A DNA stretch of 64,000 bases from Clostridiales bacterium 38-18 (GCA_001897605.1 MKTL01000005.1:124001-188000), one strand, 5' to 3'. Shown: positions 22,609-34,120, counted from the first letter of the stretch. Numbers and translations: made by a program. The notes: generated by a model not told the origin, from the sequence alone.

Positions 22609-23979
22609 ATGGCGTCTACAGACAAACATCATAAGTTAATAAGAGGAATAGGACTAGACGCTAAAACCATAGCGTTAATTTGGAAACTGGCATGGCCGGT
22701 TATGTTAGGACAAGCGTTACATACGGTATTAGTGATAACGGATATGTGGTTTATAGCAAGGCTGGGCAGTACAGAGGCAGCTGCAGCAGGAACTGGGACG
22801 TCACTTTTAGGTGTTATCCAGGTTCTACCTACCGTCGTAGCAGCAGGTGTGGTTGCCTTGGTGGCCAGATACTCAGGGGCCGAGGACAAAGGGATGATAC
22901 AGACCATCGCGTCAACGGGGCTGATTCTGTCAATCCTCATCGGTGCGGTCGTCACTGTAGGTAGTTTTTTAGGCTTAGACGGCCTCCTCTGGATCTTTGG
23001 AGATGCAGACGCTTCAGTGCTCGACATGGCAAGAACCTACGTCGGGATAGGGTTAATGGGCTTGCCTTTTTTCTTCTACAATGCCACCTCGAGGTCCATC
23101 GTTCAGGCTACAGGGGATACTAAAAATCCAGTTAAAATTTTTATAGCTGCAAACCTATGTAATATTGTTTTAGATTACTTGTTCATTAATATCTTGCATC
23201 AAGGAATTGGAGGTGCGGCAATCGCAACGGTACTCTCTGAGGTTGTGGCTTTCATGCTCATGACGCGCCTTACTTTTAAGAATGTATTTGAGGGGAGACT
23301 AGAGGTTTTATTTTCACATCTTAAGCTCGAGATCAGTATGGTCATCCGCATCGTGAAAATTGGAGGATTTGCTGTGATGCAAATGATTACTCGTCCATTT
23401 ACTGGCTTGATTATGTATCGATTGGTGCTAGCGCAAGGGGTGGCAGCAGGTGCGGCCTTTGGTGTCGGCGGTCGATTCTTTAATTTTGTATTTATCTTTC
23501 TTGCAGGTCTAGGCACGGCACTTTCGGTTATGGTGGGGCAAAGTCTAGGACAATCAGATCTTCCAAAGGCAAAACGTCTAGTTAAACAAGGGGTTCTGCT
23601 GGCGACACTCAATATGATTGTGTTCTCAATACCTTTTTATATCTTCCCACACAGCTTCATGCGATTTTTCGTCGATGATCCTGAAGTCATCCGAATTGGT
23701 GTCAATTACCTTAGAATCACCTATACAGGTGTCCTATTCGCCATCATCAACACGGTATTTGGATCGGCTTTTTCAGGCGCAGGGGATACCTTCCCGCCAA
23801 TGCTGGCATCGCTTGTGGGCAACTGGGCAGTAAAAATTCCACTTGCCATCCTACTTACAACCCTAATCCCTCTTGGATCTGACGGTGTTTGGCTCGCAAT
23901 TGGCATCTCAGTTGCAGCAGAGGCGGCGATTATGGCGATCTGGTTTGGAAAAGGCAAATGGCAACATAAGAAGATTTAA
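22609..23979 (+). CDS. MATE family efflux transporter
   Basis: Twelve-TM MATE-type sequence. Confidence 0.9.
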   Translation: MASTDKHHKLIRGIGLDAKTIALIWKLAWPVMLGQALHTVLVITDMWFIARLGSTEAAAAGTGTSLLGVIQVLPTVVAAGVVALVARYSGAEDKGMIQTIASTGLILSILIGAVVTVGSFLGLDGLLWIFGDADASVLDMARTYVGIGLMGLPFFFYNATSRSIVQATGDTKNPVKIFIAANLCNIVLDYLFINILHQGIGGAAIATVLSEVVAFMLMTRLTFKNVFEGRLEVLFSHLKLEISMVIRIVKIGGFAVMQMITRPFTGLIMYRLVLAQGVAAGAAFGVGGRFFNFVFIFLAGLGTALSVMVGQSLGQSDLPKAKRLVKQGVLLATLNMIVFSIPFYIFPHSFMRFFVDDPEVIRIGVNYLRITYTGVLFAIINTVFGSAFSGAGDTFPPMLASLVGNWAVKIPLAILLTTLIPLGSDGVWLAIGISVAAEAAIMAIWFGKGKWQHKKI

Positions 23980-24108
23980 AAGTAAATCTAAAAAAGTAAA
24001 TCTAAAAAAGTAATCCTATAAAGGCTTCGTTATATACAGGCAACTGCCGACGAATACTCTATAGGATTTTTTTATCTTTAAGACGAGTTTGAAATATTGC
24101 AGATACTA

Positions 24109-24873
24109 TTAAATCGCCTTTCGATTAAAGGCAATGACCGAAATGACATTTAAGAGCACGATGACCATAATGGTACTAAGGATTGCAGGTATGAGTCGAT
24201 CAGGTGATAAATTACCTTGAACGAGATTCAAGTTTTGTGTTGCAAGCCATGTGGGATTAAACTTTGCGATTGGTTCAAAAATCCCCAAGATCATCAAGAC
24301 GATAAAGACGAGTAAAGTCGTCAAGAGGCTGCCGTAGCTGTTGCTAAACAGGATACCACCAAGAAGGGTCACACTGATTAAAAAGACACCAAACAGCCAT
24401 AGACAACCCCCTGCAAAATAGGCGTGATGTAAAATGCTAACATCCCAGAAATAGCGCGTATAGATGTCTGTTAAACCAAAGCAAAGCACAAAGCTTGCCG
24501 TCCAAAGTAGGATAGAAAGTGTGAGTTTGCCATAGATGACGGTGCTTCTCTTTAGCCCCTTTGTAAGGATATTTATGAGAGTTCCTTTGGTAATTTCATG
24601 TGAAATCAACGTGCTGAATAGGATGACGAGCACGATGAGCCCCATCTGACCAACGTTTTTATAAAACTGTGCCCAAGAATCCAGAGCGGTGGGTTCAGGT
24701 AAAGTAATCTGCATCCCTTCGGGCATAAACGTCTCAAGTAGCTGCGGCGTCACCTTGGCAGTGATGGGATTCATAATTCCCAATAGTGCAAAAACGACTG
24801 CAAAGATGAACACCTTATAGGTGCGAAGCGCTTCTAACCACTCCTTTTTTACAAATGCGATATAAGGTCTCAT
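24109..24873 (-). CDS. ABC transporter permease (ABC-2 type)
   Basis: SHEITKGTLINILTKGLKRSTVIYGKL, multi-TM, overlaps ATPase gene. Confidence 0.85.
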   Translation of the reverse strand: MRPYIAFVKKEWLEALRTYKVFIFAVVFALLGIMNPITAKVTPQLLETFMPEGMQITLPEPTALDSWAQFYKNVGQMGLIVLVILFSTLISHEITKGTLINILTKGLKRSTVIYGKLTLSILLWTASFVLCFGLTDIYTRYFWDVSILHHAYFAGGCLWLFGVFLISVTLLGGILFSNSYGSLLTTLLVFIVLMILGIFEPIAKFNPTWLATQNLNLVQGNLSPDRLIPAILSTIMVIVLLNVISVIAFNRKAI

Positions 24874-25802
24874 TTCACCACCTCCATGAAGAGATTCTCA
24901 AGCGTCGGTTCTAAAAGCTCTATCCGGTTGGGTACGAGCTCAGCTTCAGCGAGAATCTTCAGTACATGTAGCTGTGTGCTTTTCACGGATTCAGTCTCGA
25001 TATAAAGGCGACTACCTTCTACAGAAAGCTTTGAAGTGTTATCGGATGAAAAGTAAGCCTTTGTCGCATCGAGTTCACGGAATTGACTGAGCTGCTCTTT
25101 AGAGGTAAACTCAATTTCGATAATATCGGTCCGGCCATTTTCCTTGATTTCAGATAGGTTGCCCTCTAGTGCGAGCTTTCCACCACTTAATACACCAATG
25201 TGATCACAGATGCGTTCTACATCGGATAAAATATGGGTGGAAAAAATAACCGTTGTCTTGCCTTTCAGTTTAAGAAGGATATCTAGGATTTCCTTTCTCC
25301 CGATAGGATCGAGCGCAGAGGTTGGTTCATCGCAGATGAGCAGCTTAGGTTCATTGATCATCGCTTGAGCGATGCCAAGGCGTTGCTTCATGCCTCTAGA
25401 ATAGCCCCCAATTCTCTTTTTCGCATTTTCAAGTCCAACTAAAGCAAGAAGCTCTTGAATACGCGGTTTTAATAGTGGTTCAGGAATGCCTGTGATCCTA
25501 CCACAAAGCTCTAGATACTCCTGTGGCTTCATATAGCCATAAAACTCTGGGACATCAGGTAAAAAACCGATGTGCTGGTTGGTTGGCGTCTGACCATAAT
25601 GAACGTTTTCACCAAATACTTTTATCGTTCCACGGTCGATTTTAAGCAGACCCAAGGTCATCTTCATGGTAGTGGTTTTTCCAGCGCCGTTCTGTCCAAG
25701 AAGCCCATAAATGCTGTTTTCAGGAACGACAAGGTTTAATCCGTCTATGACCTTATTGCTACCAAATGATTTATGAAGCTGTTGAATTTCGAGGGCGAGC
25801 AT
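24870..25802 (-). CDS. ABC transporter ATP-binding protein
   Basis: GQNGAGKTTTMKM, YSRGMKQRLGIAQA, LLICDEPTSALDP. Confidence 0.93.
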   Translation of the reverse strand: MLALEIQQLHKSFGSNKVIDGLNLVVPENSIYGLLGQNGAGKTTTMKMTLGLLKIDRGTIKVFGENVHYGQTPTNQHIGFLPDVPEFYGYMKPQEYLELCGRITGIPEPLLKPRIQELLALVGLENAKKRIGGYSRGMKQRLGIAQAMINEPKLLICDEPTSALDPIGRKEILDILLKLKGKTTVIFSTHILSDVERICDHIGVLSGGKLALEGNLSEIKENGRTDIIEIEFTSKEQLSQFRELDATKAYFSSDNTSKLSVEGSRLYIETESVKSTQLHVLKILAEAELVPNRIELLEPTLENLFMEVVK

Positions 25803-26011
25803 TATTCATCACCTCTACCAAATAGGAAGTACACCACAGGACCGATGATTTGGACGAAAAGGACGACGATGATCCATAGGATTTTATTACCGAATTTATA
25901 ATTCGGATGCTTTAAGACGTGTACAAGAGCTGTAATCGCAAGTGCTAGCTCAAGGATAACAACAGGGATTAAAAATGGTAAATACTCTTTTAATTGACTG
26001 ATTTCGTTCAT
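25802..26011 (-). CDS. PLDc_N-type small membrane protein
   Basis: KILWIIVVLFVQIIGPVVYFLFGR. Confidence 0.8.
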   Translation of the reverse strand: MNEISQLKEYLPFLIPVVILELALAITALVHVLKHPNYKFGNKILWIIVVLFVQIIGPVVYFLFGRGDE

Positions 26012-26196
26012 CAGGTTCCTCCAAATTGAATTATTATATGTGTTAAGATTATTGAATAGAGATTATGCAAATGTTTTATGCGTTAAATGGTTTATGCGCT
26101 ACACGTTGTACGCTCTTCATGTTGTAAGCTTTGCTGATTATATTCTTTGTATGCTCATGTGTTAAGCATGTTTTAAACACGGAATGTGATAAGTGT

Positions 26197-27312
26197 CTAT
26201 AGTGTCCTATAAAAGTTTTTAAGCTGTTCAAGATAGCTTTTAAACCTTGGCTCTTCACTTATTGCTGCGAAGAATGGATTTGCTTCAAGCCCTTGAATCA
26301 TACTCATCCCAATCACTTTTTCTGAGCGAGGTGCTTGTGTTCTGACCTCAATTTCTTCAAACCATGCCTCTATTTGATTAAAGTAAGCATCTCCTTTAAT
26401 CCTGATAGGGAAGAGTTTATGCGTGCAGAGCTCAGTGTATTTCTCAAGTTGGTCAAGCGCATACTCTTTGTTGCCCATCTGCATATAGCCCTGTGCAAAG
26501 GCAAGATGTGTCTGAACGGCGATACCAGGATTGAGTGCGGCTATTTCAAAGATCGCTATTAGTCCTAGTGATCTCTCAACGACTTCATTAAAACGCATTG
26601 GATCGCCTATGCAGGCTAAAGCGTAAGATGGTAAAATGCCGATGAGCTTCATCAGATAGTTGTACTGACCTGCCTGTAAAATCTCAATTGCCTTATCAGT
26701 TTTCCCAAGTAACTGGTAGGCGCTTGCGAGTATTGGCTCATCGCTAGAGGTTGGATTTAAAATGCCTTCTAGATTTTCAATGACCTTTAGTGGCTCCTGC
26801 TGAATTAGGTAGATGGCAGCTTGTAGAGAGTTGGCGCTGTTGACTAGCTTAAGGTCATCTGATTCCAGTTTTATGCGCTCACATAGTGCTTCAATTTTCT
26901 TGAGGACTTCCGATTGATGCTCAGGTGAGGATGCGAGCATAAAGTGATTCGTTAGGAGTATTGCCATTTTATAAATTAAGAGCATACATGCATAATACTT
27001 TCTGATGGATTGTTCAATTTCTGAAATAACATTATCAAAGGGTTCTGTTACAAATTTTTCTGTGAACTCGGTATACAGTCGCTCAATGCTATTGTGATCT
27101 AGTTGAGGTGAATAGCCAATGAGTTCATCTATGGTGATGTTAAAGTAAGTGGCTAAAATAGGAAGGAGTAATATGTCGGGAAAGCTCTGGCCTGTTTCCC
27201 ATTTGGAGACGGATGCCTTTGAAACGCCAACATAACTAGCAAGATCATCCTGTGTAAGTCCTTTTTCCTTCCTTTTTTGAGTCAATATACGTGCAAGGTT
27301 GATTTCTTTCAT
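26197..27312 (-). CDS. XRE-family HTH regulator with helical repeat C-terminal region
   Basis: LTQKRKEKGLTQDDLASYVGVSKASVSKWETGQSFPDI. Confidence 0.88.
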   Translation of the reverse strand: MKEINLARILTQKRKEKGLTQDDLASYVGVSKASVSKWETGQSFPDILLLPILATYFNITIDELIGYSPQLDHNSIERLYTEFTEKFVTEPFDNVISEIEQSIRKYYACMLLIYKMAILLTNHFMLASSPEHQSEVLKKIEALCERIKLESDDLKLVNSANSLQAAIYLIQQEPLKVIENLEGILNPTSSDEPILASAYQLLGKTDKAIEILQAGQYNYLMKLIGILPSYALACIGDPMRFNEVVERSLGLIAIFEIAALNPGIAVQTHLAFAQGYMQMGNKEYALDQLEKYTELCTHKLFPIRIKGDAYFNQIEAWFEEIEVRTQAPRSEKVIGMSMIQGLEANPFFAAISEEPRFKSYLEQLKNFYRTL

Positions 27313-27595
27313 GAAAGCCTCCTCGGTTTTCGTTTTTATACCCTCATTATATGCTTTTTAATGTGGAATACAATGGATTCTAACTTGATTTTGGTGGACA
27401 AAATCAACTATAGGTTGACTATTTTGAGAGTCTGATAGGACCTTTAATGTTGAATAAAGAAAAAATGGGATAAAATTCCCAAATAAATGTAAAATTATTA
27501 CATATATTACTTTTCATATACAGCCATATCAGTTATACTAAAACAATAAGTGTTTACATATAATGTTAATATTTCAAAAATAATGGGGGAAACTA

Positions 27596-28990
27596 ATGAG
27601 GGAATTTATTAAGGAAAAGGATGGCGCAAGGTACACTAAGTATTTGTGTAACTGCCAAGAATCATTCGTAAAAGAGCAAACGGAGCTTTATAAAGCTACA
27701 TATGAGGATCCAAAGTTACTTAAGCGCGTCATCAATGATATGAAAAAAAGCATTCTTGCAACAGGCTGGTTGGTATTTATACTTTCCTTTTTATTGACGA
27801 TGTCATCTTTAAGCTATGCCGAGCCTAGTGCTGTTTTTTTTTCTGATGTGACAAATAATCACTGGGCTTATAAATTTATCGATACACTTAAGACAAGTGA
27901 AATCATCGGAGGTTATCCTGAGGGTACATTTCGACCTGAAGCAAATGTAAAAATCAATGAGTTTATTGCAATGTCGGTTAAAGCTCTTGGCTATCGTTTC
28001 GAGTCAACTTCTTCTGATTGGTCGAAACCGTACATTGATAAAGCGATAGAGCTTGGCATTATCGAGGATAGAGAATTTACATCCTACACAGCTAATATCA
28101 CAAGAGAGCAAATGACTTCTATTGTGGTTAATGCGGTTGCTCTGTCAGAGTATAGACCATCAAGCACTATGGACGATTACATCAAAAGAGAAACGATAGA
28201 TTACTACAAAGTATCTGATTACTATAAACAAAACATCTTAGATTCATACAAATTCGGCATTGTCACTGGCTTCTCGGACCATACCTTTAGACCAAAAGAT
28301 TACTCCACAAGGGCGCAAGCAGCAGCAGTGATCTCTAAGATAGAGAATATGGCACTTAGGAAACCATTTGAAAAGACGGACGCTAATTATGTGATGCTTA
28401 AAACATGGGTAACGGATGAATTTGGAAATGAGGACAGAGTTGAACGACCTTTCTATGCACCTTATTACAACGGTCAACCAGTGGACGAAATTGTTGAATT
28501 TGCTAGACTGATGAATGAAATTCATTACAATGGAAAAGGCTATATTGATTTTGGGTATGATTCATCACTAAATCATTTGGCGTCGGCTTTTTATAGAGAT
28601 AAGGCGACTTACGATTACGTTTATTCTTTACCAAATGCATATGAGGGAGTAATGGCAATGGCAAGTAATGGTGATTTTTCATTAACCATTTATCCGTATG
28701 ATTTAGGCAGTAAATATAAACCTTACCAATCATCGGTATTAAAAATGACTGAGTACACAATGAACTATACAAACTATAGCACATTTTTTAATGAACATTA
28801 TAAAGAGCAATTTGAAGCAATGTTTAGGTTTTGGTTTGAGGATGAATTTGATACAGCGTGGACAATTTTTAATCGTGCATTAGATTATACAGGTGAAAGA
28901 AAAAATGAAATTGTTACAATTAACGGCAGAAATTTTGATATTGGCTATTCGAGGCTAGGTTTGACGTTTTACGTTTCTTTAAAACACTAA
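27596..28990 (+). CDS. S-layer-homology (SLH) domain protein
   Basis: SLH repeats (FFSDVTNNHWAYKFIDTLKTSEIIGGYPEGTFRPEANVKINEFIAMS; GFSDHTFRPKDYSTRAQAAAVI); likely alternative start at 27740 just before a signal peptide. Confidence 0.82.
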   Translation: MREFIKEKDGARYTKYLCNCQESFVKEQTELYKATYEDPKLLKRVINDMKKSILATGWLVFILSFLLTMSSLSYAEPSAVFFSDVTNNHWAYKFIDTLKTSEIIGGYPEGTFRPEANVKINEFIAMSVKALGYRFESTSSDWSKPYIDKAIELGIIEDREFTSYTANITREQMTSIVVNAVALSEYRPSSTMDDYIKRETIDYYKVSDYYKQNILDSYKFGIVTGFSDHTFRPKDYSTRAQAAAVISKIENMALRKPFEKTDANYVMLKTWVTDEFGNEDRVERPFYAPYYNGQPVDEIVEFARLMNEIHYNGKGYIDFGYDSSLNHLASAFYRDKATYDYVYSLPNAYEGVMAMASNGDFSLTIYPYDLGSKYKPYQSSVLKMTEYTMNYTNYSTFFNEHYKEQFEAMFRFWFEDEFDTAWTIFNRALDYTGERKNEIVTINGRNFDIGYSRLGLTFYVSLKH

Positions 28991-29000
28991 GAGGTAATTT

Positions 29001-32000
29001 ATGAAAAAAAGACTATCTATATTTTTAACCATCTGTTTGCTTTTAACAGCGATACCGTTTACGAGCTATCCGATCAGTATTTCTCAAACTGTAGATAAAA
29101 GCAAATATGATGGTGGACAATTTTTCAAATCAGACCCATACAACGGACTTTCTTGGAATGACTATAAGCTGAATAATGGTATCCCATCCACTATAAGTAG
29201 AACAGTTACAAAAGTAGTCGGGGGAAAAACACAGACTCATTATTTCAATATGGAACTTTTCGCAGACAAGGGAATAATCGTCTATGGGGATTACACCTTT
29301 GTTACGCAGGATTTTAAGCCCGGAACAGGCAGTCTTGATATCTATGGAAATTATGTTCTTATAAACAATCAAGGCTACTATGCAGGTGGAACCGGTGAGT
29401 ATCGATATCATGGTTTAGATGCTCAAGGCGAACTTTATGCAAATGGCAGTTTCCCAATCGATGCGATCAGTGGTAAAAAGGCTGAGGAAAAGAAGTGGGT
29501 TTATAAGTATTGGAGTAAGATTGATAATGATTTAGGCAGTTCGTTTATTAAAGACCCTAGTCTTTATAACCGTATTGCTAATGGCGATTGGAATGCTAAT
29601 ACTCAATATAGAAACACTATGATCGCCATGATTAACAATGCATTACCCTTTGAGCTACTCAATACCAACAAAACAGACAAGAACGCCTACAACTATGCCA
29701 ACGTTATGACTGCACCAACCTCAAGATACGCAGGTGAGGTTGAAATGGTGAACTGGGGATGGAGTACGAAAAAGCAAGCGAATAGCGAGTTTTATCAAAT
29801 CTTCTCAACCAATACAACCAAGCAAAAAATCATTACACCAGTTGAATCCGTTACAACGGCTTTTATCGTTGGCGAGGGAGTAGAAAACGATAAAGCTTAC
29901 ATTGACGTAAAAGTTAATGTAAGAGGCGAGCTTCAAGACCAACATTTATTTGATGGTATCGACACCGAGGGCATTACAGACGAAGTGCGGAGAGCCATTG
30001 AGTATAACAGAGACGATATCGACCATTGGACTTTTGAGCTTCGCAATGATTTAGATGCAAGAGTGTTAAATCAAAACGGTAGACGGGTTTCGTTTCAAGC
30101 AGGTGCAACAGATTTCACCATTCGATTTTATTCTGACGCATATGAAAACAGACGCGACCTAAACGGCAAACTAGATATTATGTTTTGGGGTAAGGCAAGC
30201 TGTGTCTTTGTCACAGGGGAAAAATCAGAGGACACATCATCCTCAAATATATCGCTTGAATCTCCACCGGTTGTAAAAGAAAAAACGGATATTCACTTCG
30301 ATATCACAGTACCTAATTATATGCTAGATACCGAGAAGTTTAAAATCGTCGATAACACCGTAATCGAGGGCGAGGATTTTGAAAAGTGGGTTGAGCTTGA
30401 AGGTGTAAGACTTAGTGAATCTGAAATGAACGATTTTCTATCTGGTAACTATTTGTTCCCACTTCTTGGCGAAGATAAGATTTACACCTATAACATTCAT
30501 TACTCGAACTTTGACGACCAGAACTATGACTTTATCAATTACGTTGTGGTCTACACAACAAAACCAAAAGCACAGTTTAAAGTAACAGGCACATTTAAAG
30601 AAAATCGATTGATTGAAGCGAATTCAGACATTACGAATGTCAACTCAGCTTACTTGAGAGCAAATGCAAGCTTTTCAAATCTAGTGTTTGATGTATCAAA
30701 CAAGCAAGGCGACAACTCAATTATCAAATACGGCACTAAAAACAGCAGCTTAATTCAGTTTATCGTAAAAGGACAAACTGCAATCAATTTACAAATGCAA
30801 GTAAGGGCAGACGTGACGCCGAGCAAGATTGAGCGATATGACATTCCTGTAGGATATCACATTTCAAATCTATACAATTACGACTTGTTTACGGTGCAGG
30901 ATTACAAGCCTGCAATGTCATTAAATATTTGGAATCCTGCATTACTAAGAAATGAAACCCTTGATTTCACATATGATGCATCTAGTGTGGATGGTGACTT
31001 TGTAACAATCAACACTTACGAGATTTACTATGATTTAAATAGTGATGGTGTTCCAGAGCAAAAAGTAAAATCGGGCAATTATGCTGATTTTGACACATTT
31101 AAACCCGATCAGTTAGGCGTCTATAAAATCAAATTTTTCGCAGAGGAAACATTTGGAGAGCCAACACTTGCACAACATATTACCGCAAGTGATAAGCGAA
31201 ATGCGGTGATAGAACGTACCTTTAGCGTTGAGAACTTATCGCCAATGGCGAAGCTCTTTACCGATATCGAATACGACTTTCCACAAGCAGATGTCATAGT
31301 TTTGACGGATAAGGACATTACGAGAGAAACAAATAGCGCTATCCTAAACGACCGTGTTTCATGGATGAATACACTTAGACAATCGGGGATTGATGCGAGT
31401 GTACAAAATTGGGATTTATTCACCTACACATATAGTCAAGACGTTTCACCAGTTTATAACACAGGAAGTTCAGTTCCTTCGCAGACGAAAACCTATTCAA
31501 GTGGTGGCTATAGTGGAACGGTTAACAGAATCGATTACATCAACAACCCCTATCAGTATGATGCTGGGCGATATGTGAGCGTTACTAAGTCTGATTATTT
31601 CACAGGCGGGAGTGCTTTTCAAAGTGGCGAAGGTTCTACACCTTCAACATTACCATCTAAAGAGTGGTATGATGATGGAACTTTTAAAGGTTGGTTAGGA
31701 CAGATTAACTATGTTTATGATTCAGGTCCGATTAAAGACTCAAAAGGAAATGTTATAAGTTTTTGGTTTACAAGAAGTTGTGATTATGGTGGTACTCTAT
31801 ACGCTACCGTTCAAGAGTGGCAGAGTGATTGGCGATGGGCGGATGATTATACTGGCTATTATGCAGGAACAATTTACAAGTACGTTAAACAGAGCTTTAC
31901 ACCAGTATTTAGAATGAACTCAAACAAGTATATTGTTTATTTTTCCGATAGCTACATCAACCATAAAGATGACATACAAGCCGTTCTCGATAAAGGAAGC

Positions 32001-34118
32001 TCAAAGATTATTTTAGTAGGAAAGGGCGCTTCTGATATTGAGTCGCAATTTACACATGATTATTTTATAGACAACAGCGAAAAGTCACTTGATGCGGTAA
32101 TGGCTGAAGTCAATAGAATTATTATTGAAGACAACCCATATGAGAACAATCAATTATTATTAGTGAATGAATCATTTACACTTAACACCGCTGATTATGA
32201 CTTTGAAAACGACCCGATTGAAGCGTATGGATTAATCTATGTTCATGATTCAAATTACTATGATAATACAATGGGGCAGGAAACAGGCACATCTACAAGC
32301 CAAGCAAACGGCTCATACACGACCACTGTTAAATCTAGCTTTTCAAAAGTCGGGCATTACACCATCTATCGCAAAACGAAGGACATTCCAATCGACTTCA
32401 TAGATTATTCTCAGGAATCAAATCTTGCAAAGCTTGATATATTTGTCCATCGAAAACCAATAGCAGATTTTTCGCTTGACTGGGATTATGATTCTACAAC
32501 AGCGAAGTATTTAACTACATGGGTAGACAAAAGTTATGATTTAGATCATCAATTTTCAGATGCCCAAAAGGGGATTAGAGACAGGCGTATTATGTACCGC
32601 AAAACTTCGGGTGACAATGTTTGGATTTACTCTATCCCTAACAACTTAACTTCTGGCACTTACGAATTAAGATATAGCGTCAAAGATATTGAGGGTGCTT
32701 GGAGTGATGAAAAAGTTTACACTTTCACTTTGGCATCTGAGCCACCGATTCAATTTAAAGCAGAGCTGAGGCCAAAGGTATCAACTCAATCTTTATCAAA
32801 GTTTCCAATCGGTCAAACGGTACAGTGGTATGATGTTTGGTCTAGGTTCGCTTATGCACATCATCTTGAAGTTAGCTTATGGGATGGAACTACACGAGTT
32901 ACAACAGTTCCAATTAAAACAGTAAACTATAGCACATCAACTGCTTTAAAGATGGGTAATGATTATGCTTGGAATGATATAGATTTCTTAATTCCTAAAG
33001 GAGCTGGTCTTCAAGAAAAGACATATACCTTAAGAATTGAAGCTATTTCAAATTCAAATTCAAATAATCGGACAGTAATCAATAGATCAATCACACTTGT
33101 TAACAATACACCACCTACAGTTTCGTTTGTGAGTTATTCACCATCAACTTTATTTCAAGGTTTAGAAATTATAAACACCGCATTACCAGTTGATATCGAC
33201 GGGGATATTTTGACACTTGAGTATTATGCAGCGCATGAAAATGATAGTTATCAACTCGTGAATGCTTACTCAAATGTAATTCAAGGAAAGAACTTTATTT
33301 TAGACCCCGTACTTTTAGAGAAAGCTGGCAACTATAAATTTAAGGTAGTAGCAACAGATACAAGCGGAACAACTGGCGAAGCAGAGGTCATTTATAATGT
33401 TAAGCCGTTGGTCTTGGAAAATTTGAGGGTTAAAACGATTTATGATTATTCTTGGAAAAAGTATTTTTATAATACGAACATGAATGCAACGTCATTGACC
33501 TTAAACGGTATACCAGTTTCAGATTTTCCAATATATAAAAATAAAGAAGGGGGAAGTATTAAGTTAGGCTATTCGGTTTTAATGTCGATTGACTCAATCG
33601 GCTTTATTGACCCTAGTGACTACATTTCAATTCAAAGTCGATTCTTTTTAAGAACCGGCTCAACCTATCAAGAGGTTGAATTATATGTCAAAGACACAAA
33701 CAATGGCGCATATAAAAAACTAAGCAATTCAATTTATCATGACAAGATATTGAATTTCACTCTAACTAATAGAAGTAGTTTAGGGGGCGAACGTAGTCGG
33801 TGGGAATTTGGTTTTTATTTACCGCCCAATACTCTAGCTGTACCAAAAGGACAAGCACTCGATATCTACAAGAAAAATTATGTAAAAGGTGATTTATTAG
33901 TCAGCCTCGATATTATAGGCTCTAAGCCCACTTTTGACGTATCGTATGACTACACATCAAAAGAAACCGCGTGGTCTAGCTCAAGTGGAAGCTCATACGG
34001 AAGCAATTTGAAATCAAGCAAAAGTTTACTAGGCAAAGGCATTGGTGCAGGAGAAATTTTCTTTTACACAACGCTTTCAACAAATTTAGATGATATTAAA
34101 TTAAATAAGGAGTGGTAA
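29001..34118 (+). CDS. 1705-aa secreted multidomain protein (Athe_2463/PKD-like surface protein)
   Basis: Signal peptide; PKD/Ig-like segments (KPIADFSLDWDYD..., TPPTVSFVSYSPSTLFQG...); adjacent to T4SS genes. Confidence 0.7.
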   Translation: MKKRLSIFLTICLLLTAIPFTSYPISISQTVDKSKYDGGQFFKSDPYNGLSWNDYKLNNGIPSTISRTVTKVVGGKTQTHYFNMELFADKGIIVYGDYTFVTQDFKPGTGSLDIYGNYVLINNQGYYAGGTGEYRYHGLDAQGELYANGSFPIDAISGKKAEEKKWVYKYWSKIDNDLGSSFIKDPSLYNRIANGDWNANTQYRNTMIAMINNALPFELLNTNKTDKNAYNYANVMTAPTSRYAGEVEMVNWGWSTKKQANSEFYQIFSTNTTKQKIITPVESVTTAFIVGEGVENDKAYIDVKVNVRGELQDQHLFDGIDTEGITDEVRRAIEYNRDDIDHWTFELRNDLDARVLNQNGRRVSFQAGATDFTIRFYSDAYENRRDLNGKLDIMFWGKASCVFVTGEKSEDTSSSNISLESPPVVKEKTDIHFDITVPNYMLDTEKFKIVDNTVIEGEDFEKWVELEGVRLSESEMNDFLSGNYLFPLLGEDKIYTYNIHYSNFDDQNYDFINYVVVYTTKPKAQFKVTGTFKENRLIEANSDITNVNSAYLRANASFSNLVFDVSNKQGDNSIIKYGTKNSSLIQFIVKGQTAINLQMQVRADVTPSKIERYDIPVGYHISNLYNYDLFTVQDYKPAMSLNIWNPALLRNETLDFTYDASSVDGDFVTINTYEIYYDLNSDGVPEQKVKSGNYADFDTFKPDQLGVYKIKFFAEETFGEPTLAQHITASDKRNAVIERTFSVENLSPMAKLFTDIEYDFPQADVIVLTDKDITRETNSAILNDRVSWMNTLRQSGIDASVQNWDLFTYTYSQDVSPVYNTGSSVPSQTKTYSSGGYSGTVNRIDYINNPYQYDAGRYVSVTKSDYFTGGSAFQSGEGSTPSTLPSKEWYDDGTFKGWLGQINYVYDSGPIKDSKGNVISFWFTRSCDYGGTLYATVQEWQSDWRWADDYTGYYAGTIYKYVKQSFTPVFRMNSNKYIVYFSDSYINHKDDIQAVLDKGSSKIILVGKGASDIESQFTHDYFIDNSEKSLDAVMAEVNRIIIEDNPYENNQLLLVNESFTLNTADYDFENDPIEAYGLIYVHDSNYYDNTMGQETGTSTSQANGSYTTTVKSSFSKVGHYTIYRKTKDIPIDFIDYSQESNLAKLDIFVHRKPIADFSLDWDYDSTTAKYLTTWVDKSYDLDHQFSDAQKGIRDRRIMYRKTSGDNVWIYSIPNNLTSGTYELRYSVKDIEGAWSDEKVYTFTLASEPPIQFKAELRPKVSTQSLSKFPIGQTVQWYDVWSRFAYAHHLEVSLWDGTTRVTTVPIKTVNYSTSTALKMGNDYAWNDIDFLIPKGAGLQEKTYTLRIEAISNSNSNNRTVINRSITLVNNTPPTVSFVSYSPSTLFQGLEIINTALPVDIDGDILTLEYYAAHENDSYQLVNAYSNVIQGKNFILDPVLLEKAGNYKFKVVATDTSGTTGEAEVIYNVKPLVLENLRVKTIYDYSWKKYFYNTNMNATSLTLNGIPVSDFPIYKNKEGGSIKLGYSVLMSIDSIGFIDPSDYISIQSRFFLRTGSTYQEVELYVKDTNNGAYKKLSNSIYHDKILNFTLTNRSSLGGERSRWEFGFYLPPNTLAVPKGQALDIYKKNYVKGDLLVSLDIIGSKPTFDVSYDYTSKETAWSSSSGSSYGSNLKSSKSLLGKGIGAGEIFFYTTLSTNLDDIKLNKEW

Positions 34119-34120
34119 TT

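Noticed and set aside
24000-24030. Short tandem repeat GTAAATCTAAAAAA
   Set aside because: Three short imperfect copies next to a terminator; likely slippage without function.
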